A DNA stretch of 64,000 nucleotides, taken from contig NZ_JAAZTU010000027.1 in the NCBI RefSeq assembly GCF_012395185.1, positions 1-64,000 of the forward strand. The letters are read 5' to 3'. The notes beneath the pieces were generated by a model. It made no database searches. It was not told the DNA's origin and saw only the letters and a program-made list of their open reading frames with translations. This DNA comes from Vibrio aestuarianus. GTDB lineage: Bacteria; Pseudomonadota; Gammaproteobacteria; Enterobacterales; Vibrionaceae. Positions 44,689 through 54,027 of this stretch are shown piece by piece (the first letter of the stretch is position 1; each line of letters starts with the position of its first letter). The position numbers and the translations under genes are program-made.

Positions 44689-44952
44689 ATGTTGATGCTT
44701 TGGGTTTTATTTTGCTTGAAAAGACTCAGAACGATTTTCCTCAACACGTTGAAAGCTAAAGCTCCTGTGCTTCTACGAATACGTGATTTATCTTCTCTGA
44801 ACGTCATATCAAACCGTTTCAAACTAGAAGAATTGATAATTCATAAACTCAATAAAGTGTTTGATGCCAAGATTGATTTAGTGGAAAGAGAAAAGCGGGT
44901 GCTATTGGTGCATGTCACAAAATCATCAATCAAGTTATCAACCATGCGTTAG
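44689..44952 (+). pseudogene. Possible gene remnant of unknown family
   Basis: An 87-codon frame (C-terminal text FKLEELIIHKLNKVFDAKID) without SD or recognised domain. In the neighbouring frame the same DNA begins with gene-like text (HVDALGFILLEKTQNDFPQHVE) and then stops, which hints at an old coding region broken by frameshifts. It lies between the SYLF gene and the convergent BCCT gene. The surrounding 44487-44688 shows nothing else. Could equally be chance. Confidence 0.25.
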
Positions 44953-44981
44953 CCTTTAAATTAGATCATTTTGAATCCATT

Positions 44982-46559
44982 TCATTTATGATCAAAATCT
45001 CGTTTTTTTTTGGGGGAGGGGGGAATATGCCGGGTTGATGGTTGTAGCTCCGTATAGCTTTGATAGATCCATACTAAAAGGGCTGCATTCATCGTAATCA
45101 CGACAAATAGCGCAGGAAGCCCTCCAAGATTAGACATCATCTTTATGCCGTCAATACCAGAAAATGCTGTCATGAACCAAGCGATGACTGCAATCATACT
45201 TCCCCATAATATTTTAAACTTTGACTTCTGTGTGTTAAATTTTTCTTCTGTTTCGTGTGTGTCAATACAGAGACATGAAATTGCTTCGGTATTGGAGTCT
45301 GCTGCTGTGACATATGCTAGGAAGGCAATACAAATAAACAGGCCGATCAATAGGTTTGAAGCAGGTAACTGCTCTAGCAAGCCAAATACCACAGCACCTT
45401 CACCACTTTCATTTAATATTGCGTAGAACAAACCATTCTGGTTTAAATCAAGCTCCAATATCATGCCGGAAAAGATGGTCATCCAAATTAATGAGAAACA
45501 TGCAGGAATGATCATATTGACAACAATAAACGCTCTTACTGAATGACCACGAGCTATCTTGCCCAAAAAGAGTGCCACAATCGGTGCCCATGCTAGCCAG
45601 TTAGCCCAATAAAATACAGTCCAACTTTTTGCCCAATCATCTCCTTCTGATAGATGGAAAGAAAAACTGCGAGCGACAAATTCAGACGCGTAATTTGCAA
45701 AAGCATTCACACCGTTGGCGATGATCGTTTGGGTAGGTCCAAATATAAAGGCAACTAAAGCGATGAGCACAAAAATTGCGGTATTTAATGCTGAGAGCCT
45801 AGCAATACCTTTTTGTAACCCAGATACCGATGAAGCCACGAATGAGATAACAATAAGAGCAATTACTAGACCCAAGAGCATTGGCCCGTTATCTATTCCC
45901 ATCAAATTGGACACTCCACTGGATAGGACGAGTGCTCCCGTTCCCAGTGATGATGCCATGCCAGCTACAAGTGCAAACATAGAGATCGAATCTACTACAC
46001 CACCTATATTTTGTGACAAATGGCGACCAAGAACTGGTTGCAGTGATGCACTGATCGAGAAACGATGACTGAGGTTGTAGAATGCCAATGCGAATGAAAG
46101 AGCTGGTACTGCGTAGATGGCAAATGGCGTAAAAGTCCAATGCATGTACATTGTAGATAGCGCAAATTCCGCAGCTTCTTTTGAACTTGGTGTGATACCT
46201 AAAGATACTGGCGGTGAATAAAGGTGAAATAATGGCTCTGCTGTTGCCCAAAATAGCATGCCAGCAGCCGTGGTTGTGCAAATCGTGATAGAGCCCCAAC
46301 GCCACTTAGTGAGCAGCGGTTTTGTCTCTTTACCACCAATAGTCACTTTCCCAAGTGGTGAGAAAAACACTACAGCACAAGTCACAACCATGAAAAATGC
46401 ACCAGCTGAAAACAACCAGTCAAAGGTATTGAGTATCCAGTCATTAATGATCGTTGTGACAGCTAAAAACCCTGTTAGGTTTAAAGAACTGGAGATTACA
46501 GCGATAATTAATAATAAAAATGGTGGTATGAAAACTTTATACCGTAAATTACTGTTCAT
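44982..46559 (-). CDS. BCCT family betaine/carnitine/choline transporter
   Basis: Twelve-helix symporter of 525 residues. The BCCT signatures are present: the glycine-containing stretch TTAAGMLFWATAEPL at about residue 95-110 and the TM8 Trp-rich segment WTVFYWANWLAWAPIVALF. The substrate (glycine betaine, carnitine, choline or a related amine) cannot be settled from the sequence. The hydrophilic C-terminal tail is short compared with osmoregulated BetP. The tail codons include C6-T-C5-A9, a slippage-prone tract. No catabolic or choline-oxidation genes adjoin; dhaR starts 647 bases away on the other strand. Confidence 0.92.
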   Translation of the reverse strand: MNSNLRYKVFIPPFLLLIIAVISSSLNLTGFLAVTTIINDWILNTFDWLFSAGAFFMVVTCAVVFFSPLGKVTIGGKETKPLLTKWRWGSITICTTTAAGMLFWATAEPLFHLYSPPVSLGITPSSKEAAEFALSTMYMHWTFTPFAIYAVPALSFALAFYNLSHRFSISASLQPVLGRHLSQNIGGVVDSISMFALVAGMASSLGTGALVLSSGVSNLMGIDNGPMLLGLVIALIVISFVASSVSGLQKGIARLSALNTAIFVLIALVAFIFGPTQTIIANGVNAFANYASEFVARSFSFHLSEGDDWAKSWTVFYWANWLAWAPIVALFLGKIARGHSVRAFIVVNMIIPACFSLIWMTIFSGMILELDLNQNGLFYAILNESGEGAVVFGLLEQLPASNLLIGLFICIAFLAYVTAADSNTEAISCLCIDTHETEEKFNTQKSKFKILWGSMIAVIAWFMTAFSGIDGIKMMSNLGGLPALFVVITMNAALLVWIYQSYTELQPSTRHIPPSPKKKRDFDHK

Positions 46560-47206
46560 ATTTAATCAGGCTTATATAGATAACGTAGGGTTTGTTAAAT
46601 AGATATAAAATCAATGCTGTTTTTGTTTTTAATTCAATCTATTGATTTTAATGGTCATTCTGTTTTTAAAATACAACCACAAGATTAATGTTCTTTATCT
46701 CCTTTCACTTGAAGTAGCAGAGGTGTTGGCTACGCTCATTCACCTCAATTGCATAGTTAGCCTATGCTCACTGTGGGGGCACTTACTTACCTATAACTCC
46801 ATTTCGGCATATCTAGTCATATGCTCAAAGGAAAGCAGTCCGAGGACGAGCTTTATTGACATTTATCACCTTACCACCATCAGATGGTATGGCTTAATGT
46901 TGCTACTAAGCGCGTTGCTGAACTTTGAGCAAGCTTGGAAAAGGGCTGAGTTAGTCACTGCTATACCTACAAAACTATGCTGATGTCACAATGTGTGGAT
47001 AATTTGCTTATGGTTTGTTTCTAATTGGAACATTGATTGAGCTTTCATTGTTTCAAAGTGAACCATTGGTGTGTGAGTCACCTCACGAATTGAAAGAGTA
47101 CTTCCGTTCTGTGAGGTCAAAAAGGTATTATTGTGATTTCGGTCAGTAACATGGAGTGGAGTAATTGATAATTTCCTGCCCATGAATCTGCATATTAAGT
47201 TTATCC
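46560..47206. other. BCCT/dhaR intergenic region with repeat-like DNA
   Basis: This 647-base gap has no supported gene; a 113-codon plus-strand frame at 46642 lacks SD and domain. Between about 46705 and 46870 the sequence resembles a dispersed vibrio intergenic repeat (text TTCACTTGAAGTAGCAGAGG) with inverted arms GAGGTG/CACCTC (46720-46746) and GCATAG/CTATGC (46751-46767). An isolated exact DnaA box lies at 46994-47002. Two operator-like motifs are listed separately. Confidence 0.35.
47017..47063. promoter_or_regulatory. Operator-like motifs upstream of dhaR
   Basis: GTTTCTAATTGGAAC at 47017-47031 fits GTTYC-N5-GRAAC, the same imperfect dyad that occurs twice before gldA. A looser relative, GTTTCAAAGTGAAC, lies at 47050-47063. 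Position about 145-190 bases upstream of the dhaR start suggests autoregulation or control by a shared regulator. Confidence 0.45.
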
Positions 47207-49141
47207 GTGTACTCTTTAGAAGATAGCAAGAGTCGTTGGGAGTTCTTTCAAAAACATCAATGGGTTTCTCCCGAATTTTCTAACTCCCTCGTTTTTCAGT
47301 CATGGCAGCGTTGTGTCAGGCTGATGAACGCCTATGAATGGACTAGACCTCATATTGCGTCTGGCTTCACTTTCACCTCAATGAAGCGACGTTCTGAAGC
47401 TATTATCAACAGCTCAATACGTGTTTTAGAAGACAGCTATGATGTTTTGGAAGGCGAAAAGCTTTTTTTGTTCGTCACAGATGATAATGGTTGTGTGATG
47501 TGTGCTCTTGGCCACGATGAACTGGCTTTAAAAATGAAGGAATTGGGAATAAAAGAGGGCAGTTTCCTGACTGAAGATAAGATCGGGACTAATGCTGTCA
47601 GCCTTTGCATTGAAACTTATATGCCAAGTGAGGTGATCGGCTTTGAGCATTTTAAGCGTGAGCTACACGATGTATTAACCGTTGCTTCACCAATCGTCGA
47701 TGTCTATGGGAAATTATTGGGTACAGTGGCGATGGTTAGATACGTAGATGCTTTCTGTCGTGAAAACATCGTGGTAACGTCTTCATGTGCCAAAGAGATT
47801 AGCTTGTACCTCCATATCCTGAGTGAACAAAAGATCATGAATAGCCTTTTGTCTGCTCACAATGCTGCATTGGATTATATGGAAGACGGGGTCATCACCT
47901 GGGATAGTGAGCAGATCATATCTTATGTTAGTCCTCAAGTTGGCACTTTGCTCAATGTGGATGGAAATACATTACTAGGGAGAAATATTTTCCGAGCTAT
48001 TCGATTCGCACCTCATGTGACGCGCAACATTGAGCAAGAAGAGAGCGTACGTCGTCACCAAACTACATTTGAAATTGACGACCAGTTTGTCGAGGCCGTT
48101 GTTACTTATCAGTATTCCTCCGATGGAACCAATCTACTCTTTATCCACCCTGTTGAGTTGGTTGAGCAGACTTACCGCCCAGCGGTAGTCAGCGACATAC
48201 GATATTCTTTCGATAGCTTGAGCTATACCTCACCGCAAATGCAGCACCTAATCTCAGTGGCTCGTCGTCTGATGAACTCTCGAGAACCGATATTGATTAC
48301 CGGAGATGAAGGGGTTGGAAAAGAGCAGCTCGCTTTGGTAATGCACAATGAGAGCCATTATTGTGGTGGACACTATGTCAGTTTTAATTGCGGTTCATTT
48401 GAAAAAACGCAGTTAGTTGAGGAGTTGTTTGGTATAGATGAGCAGCAGTCAAAGTTTGAATTGGCCAACAACGGTACACTTCATATCAGCCAGATTGAAG
48501 CATTGAACATGAAGTCGCAGCTTATGTTGCTCAAACTGATTGATTCAGGTGCCACGACCAGAAGTGACAGTTATCAAGCAATAAAAGTCAATCTTCAACT
48601 GATCGTCAGTTCGTCGAAAGATCTCAGAGAGTGTGTTGAGCAAGGGCAATTTTCGCGTCAACTCTACTATGCTTTGTCTTCCAATGAGCTACACATTCCG
48701 CCCCTTCGTGAGCGAAAAGACGATATTCTGGCGTTAATTGATAAGTTTGTTGGTTTATTTTCTAGTCAACATCAGGTGGCGGTACGTATTGATGAACAGG
48801 CGATTGAGTTGCTCGTCAATTATGCTTGGAGTGGCAATGTTTCTCAGTTGAAAAATGCCGTGAATCGCCTGTTGATAAACCGAACGCAAGATACAATTAA
48901 GCTGGATGATATCCCAGAATCCATCAAGTCGTTTATGGACGACAGAGGTGAACATCGTGTGGTGAAAACCTTGTCGTTAGAGGAAATTGAAAAGCGCGCT
49001 ATCATGGATGCGTGGAAAGAATTTGATGGCTGTATGCAAGATATGGCCACCGCACTCAACATCGGACGAACCACGCTTTGGCGTAAAATAAAGAAATACC
49101 AACTTGCCCACATGATGAATGAGGATCATAGCGTTGAGTAA
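47207..49141 (+). CDS. dhaR: DhaR-type transcriptional activator (degenerate EBP)
   Basis: A 644-residue regulator built like DhaR: N-terminal segment, GAF domain (about 80-200), PAS domain (about 220-310), AAA+ domain (about 335-560) and a C-terminal Fis-type HTH (MATALNIGRTTLWRKIKKY). The Walker A GDEGVGKE is intact, but the GAFTGA loop that contacts sigma-54 is missing after ELFG, and the Walker B acidic pair is replaced (HISQIE). It therefore probably acts at sigma-70 promoters, as reported for E. coli DhaR. Start is GTG; no better codon is available before an upstream stop, and no clear SD is seen. It adjoins convergent dhaL and dhaK. Confidence 0.88.
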   Translation: MYSLEDSKSRWEFFQKHQWVSPEFSNSLVFQSWQRCVRLMNAYEWTRPHIASGFTFTSMKRRSEAIINSSIRVLEDSYDVLEGEKLFLFVTDDNGCVMCALGHDELALKMKELGIKEGSFLTEDKIGTNAVSLCIETYMPSEVIGFEHFKRELHDVLTVASPIVDVYGKLLGTVAMVRYVDAFCRENIVVTSSCAKEISLYLHILSEQKIMNSLLSAHNAALDYMEDGVITWDSEQIISYVSPQVGTLLNVDGNTLLGRNIFRAIRFAPHVTRNIEQEESVRRHQTTFEIDDQFVEAVVTYQYSSDGTNLLFIHPVELVEQTYRPAVVSDIRYSFDSLSYTSPQMQHLISVARRLMNSREPILITGDEGVGKEQLALVMHNESHYCGGHYVSFNCGSFEKTQLVEELFGIDEQQSKFELANNGTLHISQIEALNMKSQLMLLKLIDSGATTRSDSYQAIKVNLQLIVSSSKDLRECVEQGQFSRQLYYALSSNELHIPPLRERKDDILALIDKFVGLFSSQHQVAVRIDEQAIELLVNYAWSGNVSQLKNAVNRLLINRTQDTIKLDDIPESIKSFMDDRGEHRVVKTLSLEEIEKRAIMDAWKEFDGCMQDMATALNIGRTTLWRKIKKYQLAHMMNEDHSVE

Positions 49142-49143
49142 TT

Positions 49144-49170
49144 AATGGATCGTGAGATTGGCGATCCATT
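49144..49170. terminator. Hairpin between dhaR and dhaL
   Basis: Perfect nine-base arms AATGGATCG/CGATCCATT with a nine-base loop between the convergent genes. It lacks a T-run, so it may be a weak or factor-assisted terminator. Confidence 0.5.
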
Positions 49171-49174
49171 CGAA

Positions 49175-49816
49175 TTAATCAAGATCGGTTTTTAATGTGT
49201 TCACCAATGCTTTGAGCATGAGTAGAGAGGACGTGGCCCCAGGGTCTTGATAACCGATACTCTCTTTGCCGAGTTGGCGCGCTCGTCCTTTTTTCGCTTG
49301 CATATCGACGGTGCTAACCACAGATTCTTCGGCTATTTTTTGCATCATTTCTAAAACTTCATTGTCGGCAAGCCCACTCTCAAGATGAGTTTTGCCAGTT
49401 TCCAAGGTGGGTAGCCATACGTCGCACATAGTTTTGTCGCCCCGTAGTGCTCTGCCGCGACTGATCACGCCCTCACAACCTTGTCGCAAAGCGTCAAGCA
49501 ACTGAGAGAGTGTAAGGTGGGTACGACTGCCAACGGCGTTTGATGCACAAAAGAAAAACGTCGAATAAAATATGCCACTAGCCCCACCTGCGTATACACG
49601 CAGGGTAAGTCCGGTATTTTTTAAAATGGTTGAAATGCTTTGTTTTTGGAGTTGAGCTGAATGGTTCGCAGCAGAAGAAAAACCGCGAGACATATTGAAT
49701 CCATGGTCCCCGTCACCAAGGTCAGAGTCCAGTTCATCGAGATATACCTTGTTTTCCTGGTAGGTTTGCGCGCAAAGTTCTATCCAGTGAATAATGTGCT
49801 GTTTTTCTATCTGCAT
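49175..49816 (-). CDS. dhaL: Dihydroxyacetone kinase subunit DhaL
   Basis: Nucleotide-binding subunit of 213 residues starting at MQIEKQHI; longer in-frame text upstream lies in dhaK. The Mg-ADP site is visible: DSDLGDGDHGFNMSRGF with the three aspartates, and GGASGIFYSTFF for the phosphate. DYQDPGATSS-type C-terminal text (GYQDPGATSSLL) is typical. In PTS-type systems DhaL is phosphorylated by DhaM and, in E. coli, ADP-loaded DhaL activates DhaR. No dhaM is found in the window. It follows dhaK by 22 bases. Confidence 0.92.
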   Translation of the reverse strand: MQIEKQHIIHWIELCAQTYQENKVYLDELDSDLGDGDHGFNMSRGFSSAANHSAQLQKQSISTILKNTGLTLRVYAGGASGIFYSTFFFCASNAVGSRTHLTLSQLLDALRQGCEGVISRGRALRGDKTMCDVWLPTLETGKTHLESGLADNEVLEMMQKIAEESVVSTVDMQAKKGRARQLGKESIGYQDPGATSSLLMLKALVNTLKTDLD

Positions 49817-49838
49817 AATGAGCTCTAGGCTTAAAAGT

Positions 49839-50897
49839 TTACCAACGCAGTTCGGCGGTATCGACGGGGGAGTCAAAAAGTTCGATGATTTCTGCATCGG
49901 CTTTAAGTAAGGTGAGTGAGAAACCTTGCATGTCAATAGCAGTACAATAATTGCCAACCATATTGCGAGACAGACGATACGATTCGTTTTCGCAATTATT
50001 TAGTAGTCGTTTGTAAGCGATATACAGCTGGGATACAGGTGTGCTACCTAACCCATTGACAATGGCAATATAGTCTTGGTTTGGTTCGAAATCGTCAATG
50101 CGAGTTATTACCTCATCCCAGCTCCCTTCTTTGCGATTCCATTGACTCAACATGCGTTCATAGCTGATGTTTTCTTTCAACGCCATGAACATCTTGTCTA
50201 CTAAATCGTCGGCACTCGTATATTTGATTTGCGCCAATCCAGGCTCCCCGTGAATCCCAACGCCGAACTCAACATCATCTGGATTGAGCGTAAAAATCGG
50301 CAAACCAGACGCAGGGACGGTACATGGTTGTAAGGCCACGGCAATGCTTCGGCAACGGTTAACGACTCGTTTAGCTAACGCTTCACATTCTGTTAATGAA
50401 TAGCCTTGTTGTGCCGCTGCACCAACGATTTTCTCTAATAAGACAGTTCCAGCCCCACCGCGGCGGCCTTGCGTATACAAACTGTCAGTAACGGCTACGT
50501 CATCATCAATCAATACATAGCCAACGTTTACTCCGTCGGCATGCAATAGTTCGGAGGCCAACTTAAAATTAATAATGTCGCCAACGTAGTTCTGCACAAA
50601 GAATAGAACACCCTGATCCGTTTTAACCTTACTAGCACATTCATAAATTTGGTCGGGCGTGACGCGGGTAAATATTTCGCCTGGGCACGCGCCGGTCAAC
50701 ATACCTTTACCTACAAAGCCGGTATGCATTGGCTCATGGCCTGATGCGCCCCCTGAAATCAGAGCGACTTGGTTTGGTGACAGTTCGTGCCATACGTAGC
50801 GAGGCTGTTGATTAAGCTTTAGCTCTGGGCGTGACGCGACCAATCCCTCTATTTGCTCTAACGCCACATCATTAGCGCAGTTGATAAGTCCTTTCAT
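49839..50897 (-). CDS. dhaK: Dihydroxyacetone kinase subunit DhaK
   Basis: Substrate-binding subunit of 352 residues. His216 (GVGIHGEPGL) forms the covalent hemiaminal with dihydroxyacetone; His54 (GGASGHEP) and Asp107 (QNYVGDIINF) complete the active site, so the protein looks functional. In E. coli DhaK also antagonises DhaR. Co-transcribed with dhaL on the minus strand, divergent from gldA, and next to dhaR. With the fused kinase at 52347 it makes two kinase sets in one locus. Confidence 0.94.
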   Translation of the reverse strand: MKGLINCANDVALEQIEGLVASRPELKLNQQPRYVWHELSPNQVALISGGASGHEPMHTGFVGKGMLTGACPGEIFTRVTPDQIYECASKVKTDQGVLFFVQNYVGDIINFKLASELLHADGVNVGYVLIDDDVAVTDSLYTQGRRGGAGTVLLEKIVGAAAQQGYSLTECEALAKRVVNRCRSIAVALQPCTVPASGLPIFTLNPDDVEFGVGIHGEPGLAQIKYTSADDLVDKMFMALKENISYERMLSQWNRKEGSWDEVITRIDDFEPNQDYIAIVNGLGSTPVSQLYIAYKRLLNNCENESYRLSRNMVGNYCTAIDMQGFSLTLLKADAEIIELFDSPVDTAELRW

Positions 50898-51207
50898 TTT
50901 TATTCTGTATTAAGTTGAACTTTAGGCCATCTTAAATCAGACCCGATCAACTATCAAAAAAAACAAACCGTTCCATATTGAAACGTATTCCTCCTGGGTT
51001 TTTGTTTCGTTTTGGAACCTAGCATTACGATGTTTCTGCTAAATGTGATGAAAATCTAGTTTGAGCTCAGAATTAAATCCATGTGATAGATGATTTGACG
51101 AGACAATCAAATAATCACGTCGAAGTTGATAGGGCTTTCTTTTTCTCTGAGGGGATTTTTCTTAATGTGACCACAACGTTGAAACAACACACAAAAGGTT
51201 CCCCATT
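50898..51207. promoter_or_regulatory. Divergent dhaK/gldA promoter with paired operators
   Basis: This 310-base gap has GTTCCATATTGAAAC at 50970-50984 and GTTTCGTTTTGGAAC at 51004-51018, centres 34 bases apart, both fitting GTTYC-N5-GRAAC. The same motif occurs before dhaR. A half-matching CRP site (TGTGA-N6-TCTAG) lies at 51044-51059. Binding of DhaR or the DeoR-type regulator is inference. Confidence 0.5.
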
Positions 51208-52290
51208 ATGGATAAAATCATCATCAGCCCAAGCAAATATGTGCAAGGTGAAAATGTTCTTCGCTCTATTGCAGGTTATGTTAAAGCTCTAGGTGAAAAC
51301 CCACTTGCCATTGCCGATGGATTTGTAACGGGCTTAGTTGGCGAAAAAGTAAAACAAAGCTTCGCTGATCAAGAGATGGCTCATTCAATGGAGCTTTTCA
51401 ATGGTGAGTGTTCACGCCAAGAAATCGATCGCATTATCGATATCGCCTCAACTCAAAAAAATGATGTGATTATCGGTATTGGTGGTGGCAAAACGCTAGA
51501 CACAGCGAAAGCTGTCGCTTTCTACGCTAAAGTTCCTGTCGTGGTTGTACCTACGATTGCCTCTACTGACGCACCAACCAGTGCGCTAGCGGTGATTTAC
51601 ACACCTGAAGGTGAATTTAGCGAGTACTTACTATTCCCGCAAAACCCCAATATGGTTGTTATGGATACAGCAATCATCGCAAAAGCGCCAGTACGCTTGC
51701 TGGTTGCGGGTATGGGTGACGCACTATCTACTTACTTTGAAGCTCGTGCAAACATGACTTCGGGTAAAGCAACAATGGCGGGTGGTGCACCAACACGTTC
51801 AGCTCAGGCACTGGCTAAACTGTGCTACGAAACACTATTGACTGATGGTCTAAAAGCCAAAGTGGCTGCTGAAAATGGTGTGAGTACCCCCGCTCTAGAA
51901 AATATCATTGAAGCGAACACTTACCTAAGTGGCATTGGCTTTGAAAGTAGCGGCTTGGCTGCAGCGCACGCAATTCACAACGGCCTAACCAAGCTAGAAG
52001 AATGTCACCACCTATATCATGGTGAGAAAGTTGCCTTCGGTACATTGACCCAACTTGTGCTTGAAAACGCACCAATGGAAGAAATCAAAGCCGTTCTTGA
52101 ATTCTGCCGCTCTGTCGGTTTACCAACTAACCTATTCCAGATGGGTGTAAAAGAGTTGAACCACGACAAACTACGTGAAGTCGCAGCAGGTGCAACGGCG
52201 GAAGGCGAAACTATCCACAACATGCCATTCCCAGTAACGGCGGATGCGGTTTACGCAGCGCTTCTTACTGCGCATCAACTAGGCCAGTAA
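51208..52290 (+). CDS. gldA: Glycerol dehydrogenase
   Basis: NAD-dependent, zinc-containing iron-type alcohol dehydrogenase of 360 residues oxidising glycerol to dihydroxyacetone. The metal ligands Asp171 ([12 protein letters not shown]), His254 (AAHAIHNGL) and His271 (HLYHGEKVA) are at the usual places; the NAD motif is [14 protein letters not shown]. First gene of the plus-strand arm of the locus, 57 bases before the fused DHA kinase, which gives an ATP route glycerol-DHA-DHAP without glycerol kinase. SD AAAGGTTCCCC precedes the ATG. Confidence 0.96.
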   Translation: MDKIIISPSKYVQGENVLRSIAGYVKALGENPLAIADGFVTGLVGEKVKQSFADQEMAHSMELFNGECSRQEIDRIIDIASTQKNDVIIGIGGGKTLDTAKAVAFYAKVPVVVVPTIASTDAPTSALAVIYTPEGEFSEYLLFPQNPNMVVMDTAIIAKAPVRLLVAGMGDALSTYFEARANMTSGKATMAGGAPTRSAQALAKLCYETLLTDGLKAKVAAENGVSTPALENIIEANTYLSGIGFESSGLAAAHAIHNGLTKLEECHHLYHGEKVAFGTLTQLVLENAPMEEIKAVLEFCRSVGLPTNLFQMGVKELNHDKLREVAAGATAEGETIHNMPFPVTADAVYAALLTAHQLGQ

Positions 52291-52346
52291 TCTCACGATT
52301 AATGCGAACGAATTTATAAGACACCCCCAATTATTAAAGGTTTAAG

Positions 52347-53975
52347 ATGTCTGATCTAATTTTAAATACCAAAGACTCATTTGTTCTAGATTCAATTCAT
52401 GGAACGCTATACGCAGCAAAAAAAGACAACCTAACACTGCTTGATTTTGACAACGATATTAAAGTCGTAGCGCGCAGCGACTGGAACAAAGACAAAGTTG
52501 CTCTAATCTGTGGTGGTGGTTCTGGTCACGAGCCTGCGCATGCTGGCTTCGTTGGTAAGGGCATGCTAACTGCTGCGGTATGTGGAGACCTATTTGCGGC
52601 ACCAAGTGTTGATGCAGTGCTTAACGCGATTCTTCACGTAACGGGTGATGCAGGCTGTCTGGTTATCATTAAAAACTACACAGGTGACCGTCTAAACTTT
52701 GGTCTTGCGGTTGAGAAAGCAAAAGAGATGGGTCGCAAGGTTGATCTTATCGTTGTTGGTGATGACATCTCGATTCCGGGTAACCCACAGCCACGTGGTA
52801 TAGCGGGTACTCTGTTTGTACAGAAAGTGGCGGGTCACGTAGCTGAGAACGGTGGTTCTCTAGAAGAAGTGAAGCAAGCCGCTGTCGATGCATGTGAAAA
52901 AACGGCCTCTATTGGTGTGGCGCTAACAAGCTGTTCACTACCAGGTGAAAGCAATGATCGTATCGCGCTAGGTAAAGCAGAACTTGGTCTTGGCATCCAC
53001 GGTGAACCTGGCATTGAAACGATTGATCTGCCTAAAGCAAAAGAACTTGTTGCAACGATGGTCAGCAAAATTGTTGAAGCAAAAGCAATCAAAGAAAACG
53101 CGATTCTTCTAAATAACCTTGGTGGTCTTTCTCCAATTGAGATGAACATCATCGTGAAAGAGGTTATGGAATCTGAACTGGGTCAAAACACTAAGCTAAT
53201 CGTTACTGGCTCGTTAGTCACAGCTATCGATATGAAAGGTTTCTCTATCTCTGCTATCCAGCTTGATGATGCGGTTGTTGAAGCATTGACGTCTGATGTT
53301 GATGCGGATGCATGGCCAGGTATGGTTGCGCGTCGTGAAGTGCCTATCACTAAGTGTGAAAACTTGATCGCAAAGAAGGTATTTGAACCGTCTTACGATG
53401 AAGAAGTGGCGCAAGTATTGCGTAAGGTCTGTCAGTCGGTAATCACTATCGAAGCAGAACTAAACCACCTAGATTCAATTGTTGGCGATGGCGACACAGG
53501 CTCTACCTTTGCTGCGGGTGCTCGTAAAGTGCTTGCTCAACTGGAAGCAAACCAACTACCAATGCAAGACAATGCCAAGCTGCTCACGACGATTGCAGAT
53601 TGTCTAACGTCCGTGATGGGGGGGTCTTCAGGCGTTTTACTATCAATCATGTTTACAGCAGCTGGTCGTGACTTTGAACAAAACGGCTCTTTAGCGAAAG
53701 CCATGCAAGAAGGTCTGGCTCAAATGATGGCTTATGGTGGTGCTAAACCTGGTGACCGTACCATGATTGACGCACTGCACCCTGCATTTGAGGCGTGGGT
53801 TAGCCAAGGCTTCAACGCAGCGATTGATGCTGCGAAAGCCGGCGCAGAAGCAACCGTAACTATGAACAATGCGAAAGCTGGCCGCTCTTCTTACCTAAAT
53901 AGCGACAGCCTGTCGGGTACTAAAGATCCAGGTGCTTACGCAGTTGAATCGGTATTTAGCCAGTTCTCTAACTAA
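52347..53975 (+). CDS. ATP-dependent dihydroxyacetone kinase (DhaK-DhaL fusion)
   Basis: A 542-residue single-chain kinase. The K domain (about 1-330) has His61 (GSGHEPAH), Asp114 (NYTGDRLNF) and the DHA-binding His218 (GIHGEPG). After a short linker the L domain (about 360-542) has IVGDGDTGSTFAAG and GGSSGVLLSIMF for Mg-ATP. This is the Citrobacter/eukaryote type that uses ATP, not PEP. SD AAAGG stands seven bases before the ATG. The product DHAP enters glycolysis. A large palindrome follows the gene. Confidence 0.95.
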   Translation: MSDLILNTKDSFVLDSIHGTLYAAKKDNLTLLDFDNDIKVVARSDWNKDKVALICGGGSGHEPAHAGFVGKGMLTAAVCGDLFAAPSVDAVLNAILHVTGDAGCLVIIKNYTGDRLNFGLAVEKAKEMGRKVDLIVVGDDISIPGNPQPRGIAGTLFVQKVAGHVAENGGSLEEVKQAAVDACEKTASIGVALTSCSLPGESNDRIALGKAELGLGIHGEPGIETIDLPKAKELVATMVSKIVEAKAIKENAILLNNLGGLSPIEMNIIVKEVMESELGQNTKLIVTGSLVTAIDMKGFSISAIQLDDAVVEALTSDVDADAWPGMVARREVPITKCENLIAKKVFEPSYDEEVAQVLRKVCQSVITIEAELNHLDSIVGDGDTGSTFAAGARKVLAQLEANQLPMQDNAKLLTTIADCLTSVMGGSSGVLLSIMFTAAGRDFEQNGSLAKAMQEGLAQMMAYGGAKPGDRTMIDALHPAFEAWVSQGFNAAIDAAKAGAEATVTMNNAKAGRSSYLNSDSLSGTKDPGAYAVESVFSQFSN

Positions 53976-54027
53976 GCTTTTCTCCCTACATACCCCAATA
54001 ATATAAAAATAGGGTTTGTATCAAAAA

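Noticed and set aside
46642..46983. 113-codon plus-strand frame upstream of dhaR
   Set aside because: Covers repeat-like intergenic DNA, no SD, mixed hydrophobic text without domain.
46994..47002. Exact DnaA box before dhaR
   Set aside because: Isolated; one such 9-mer is about what chance allows in a window of this size.
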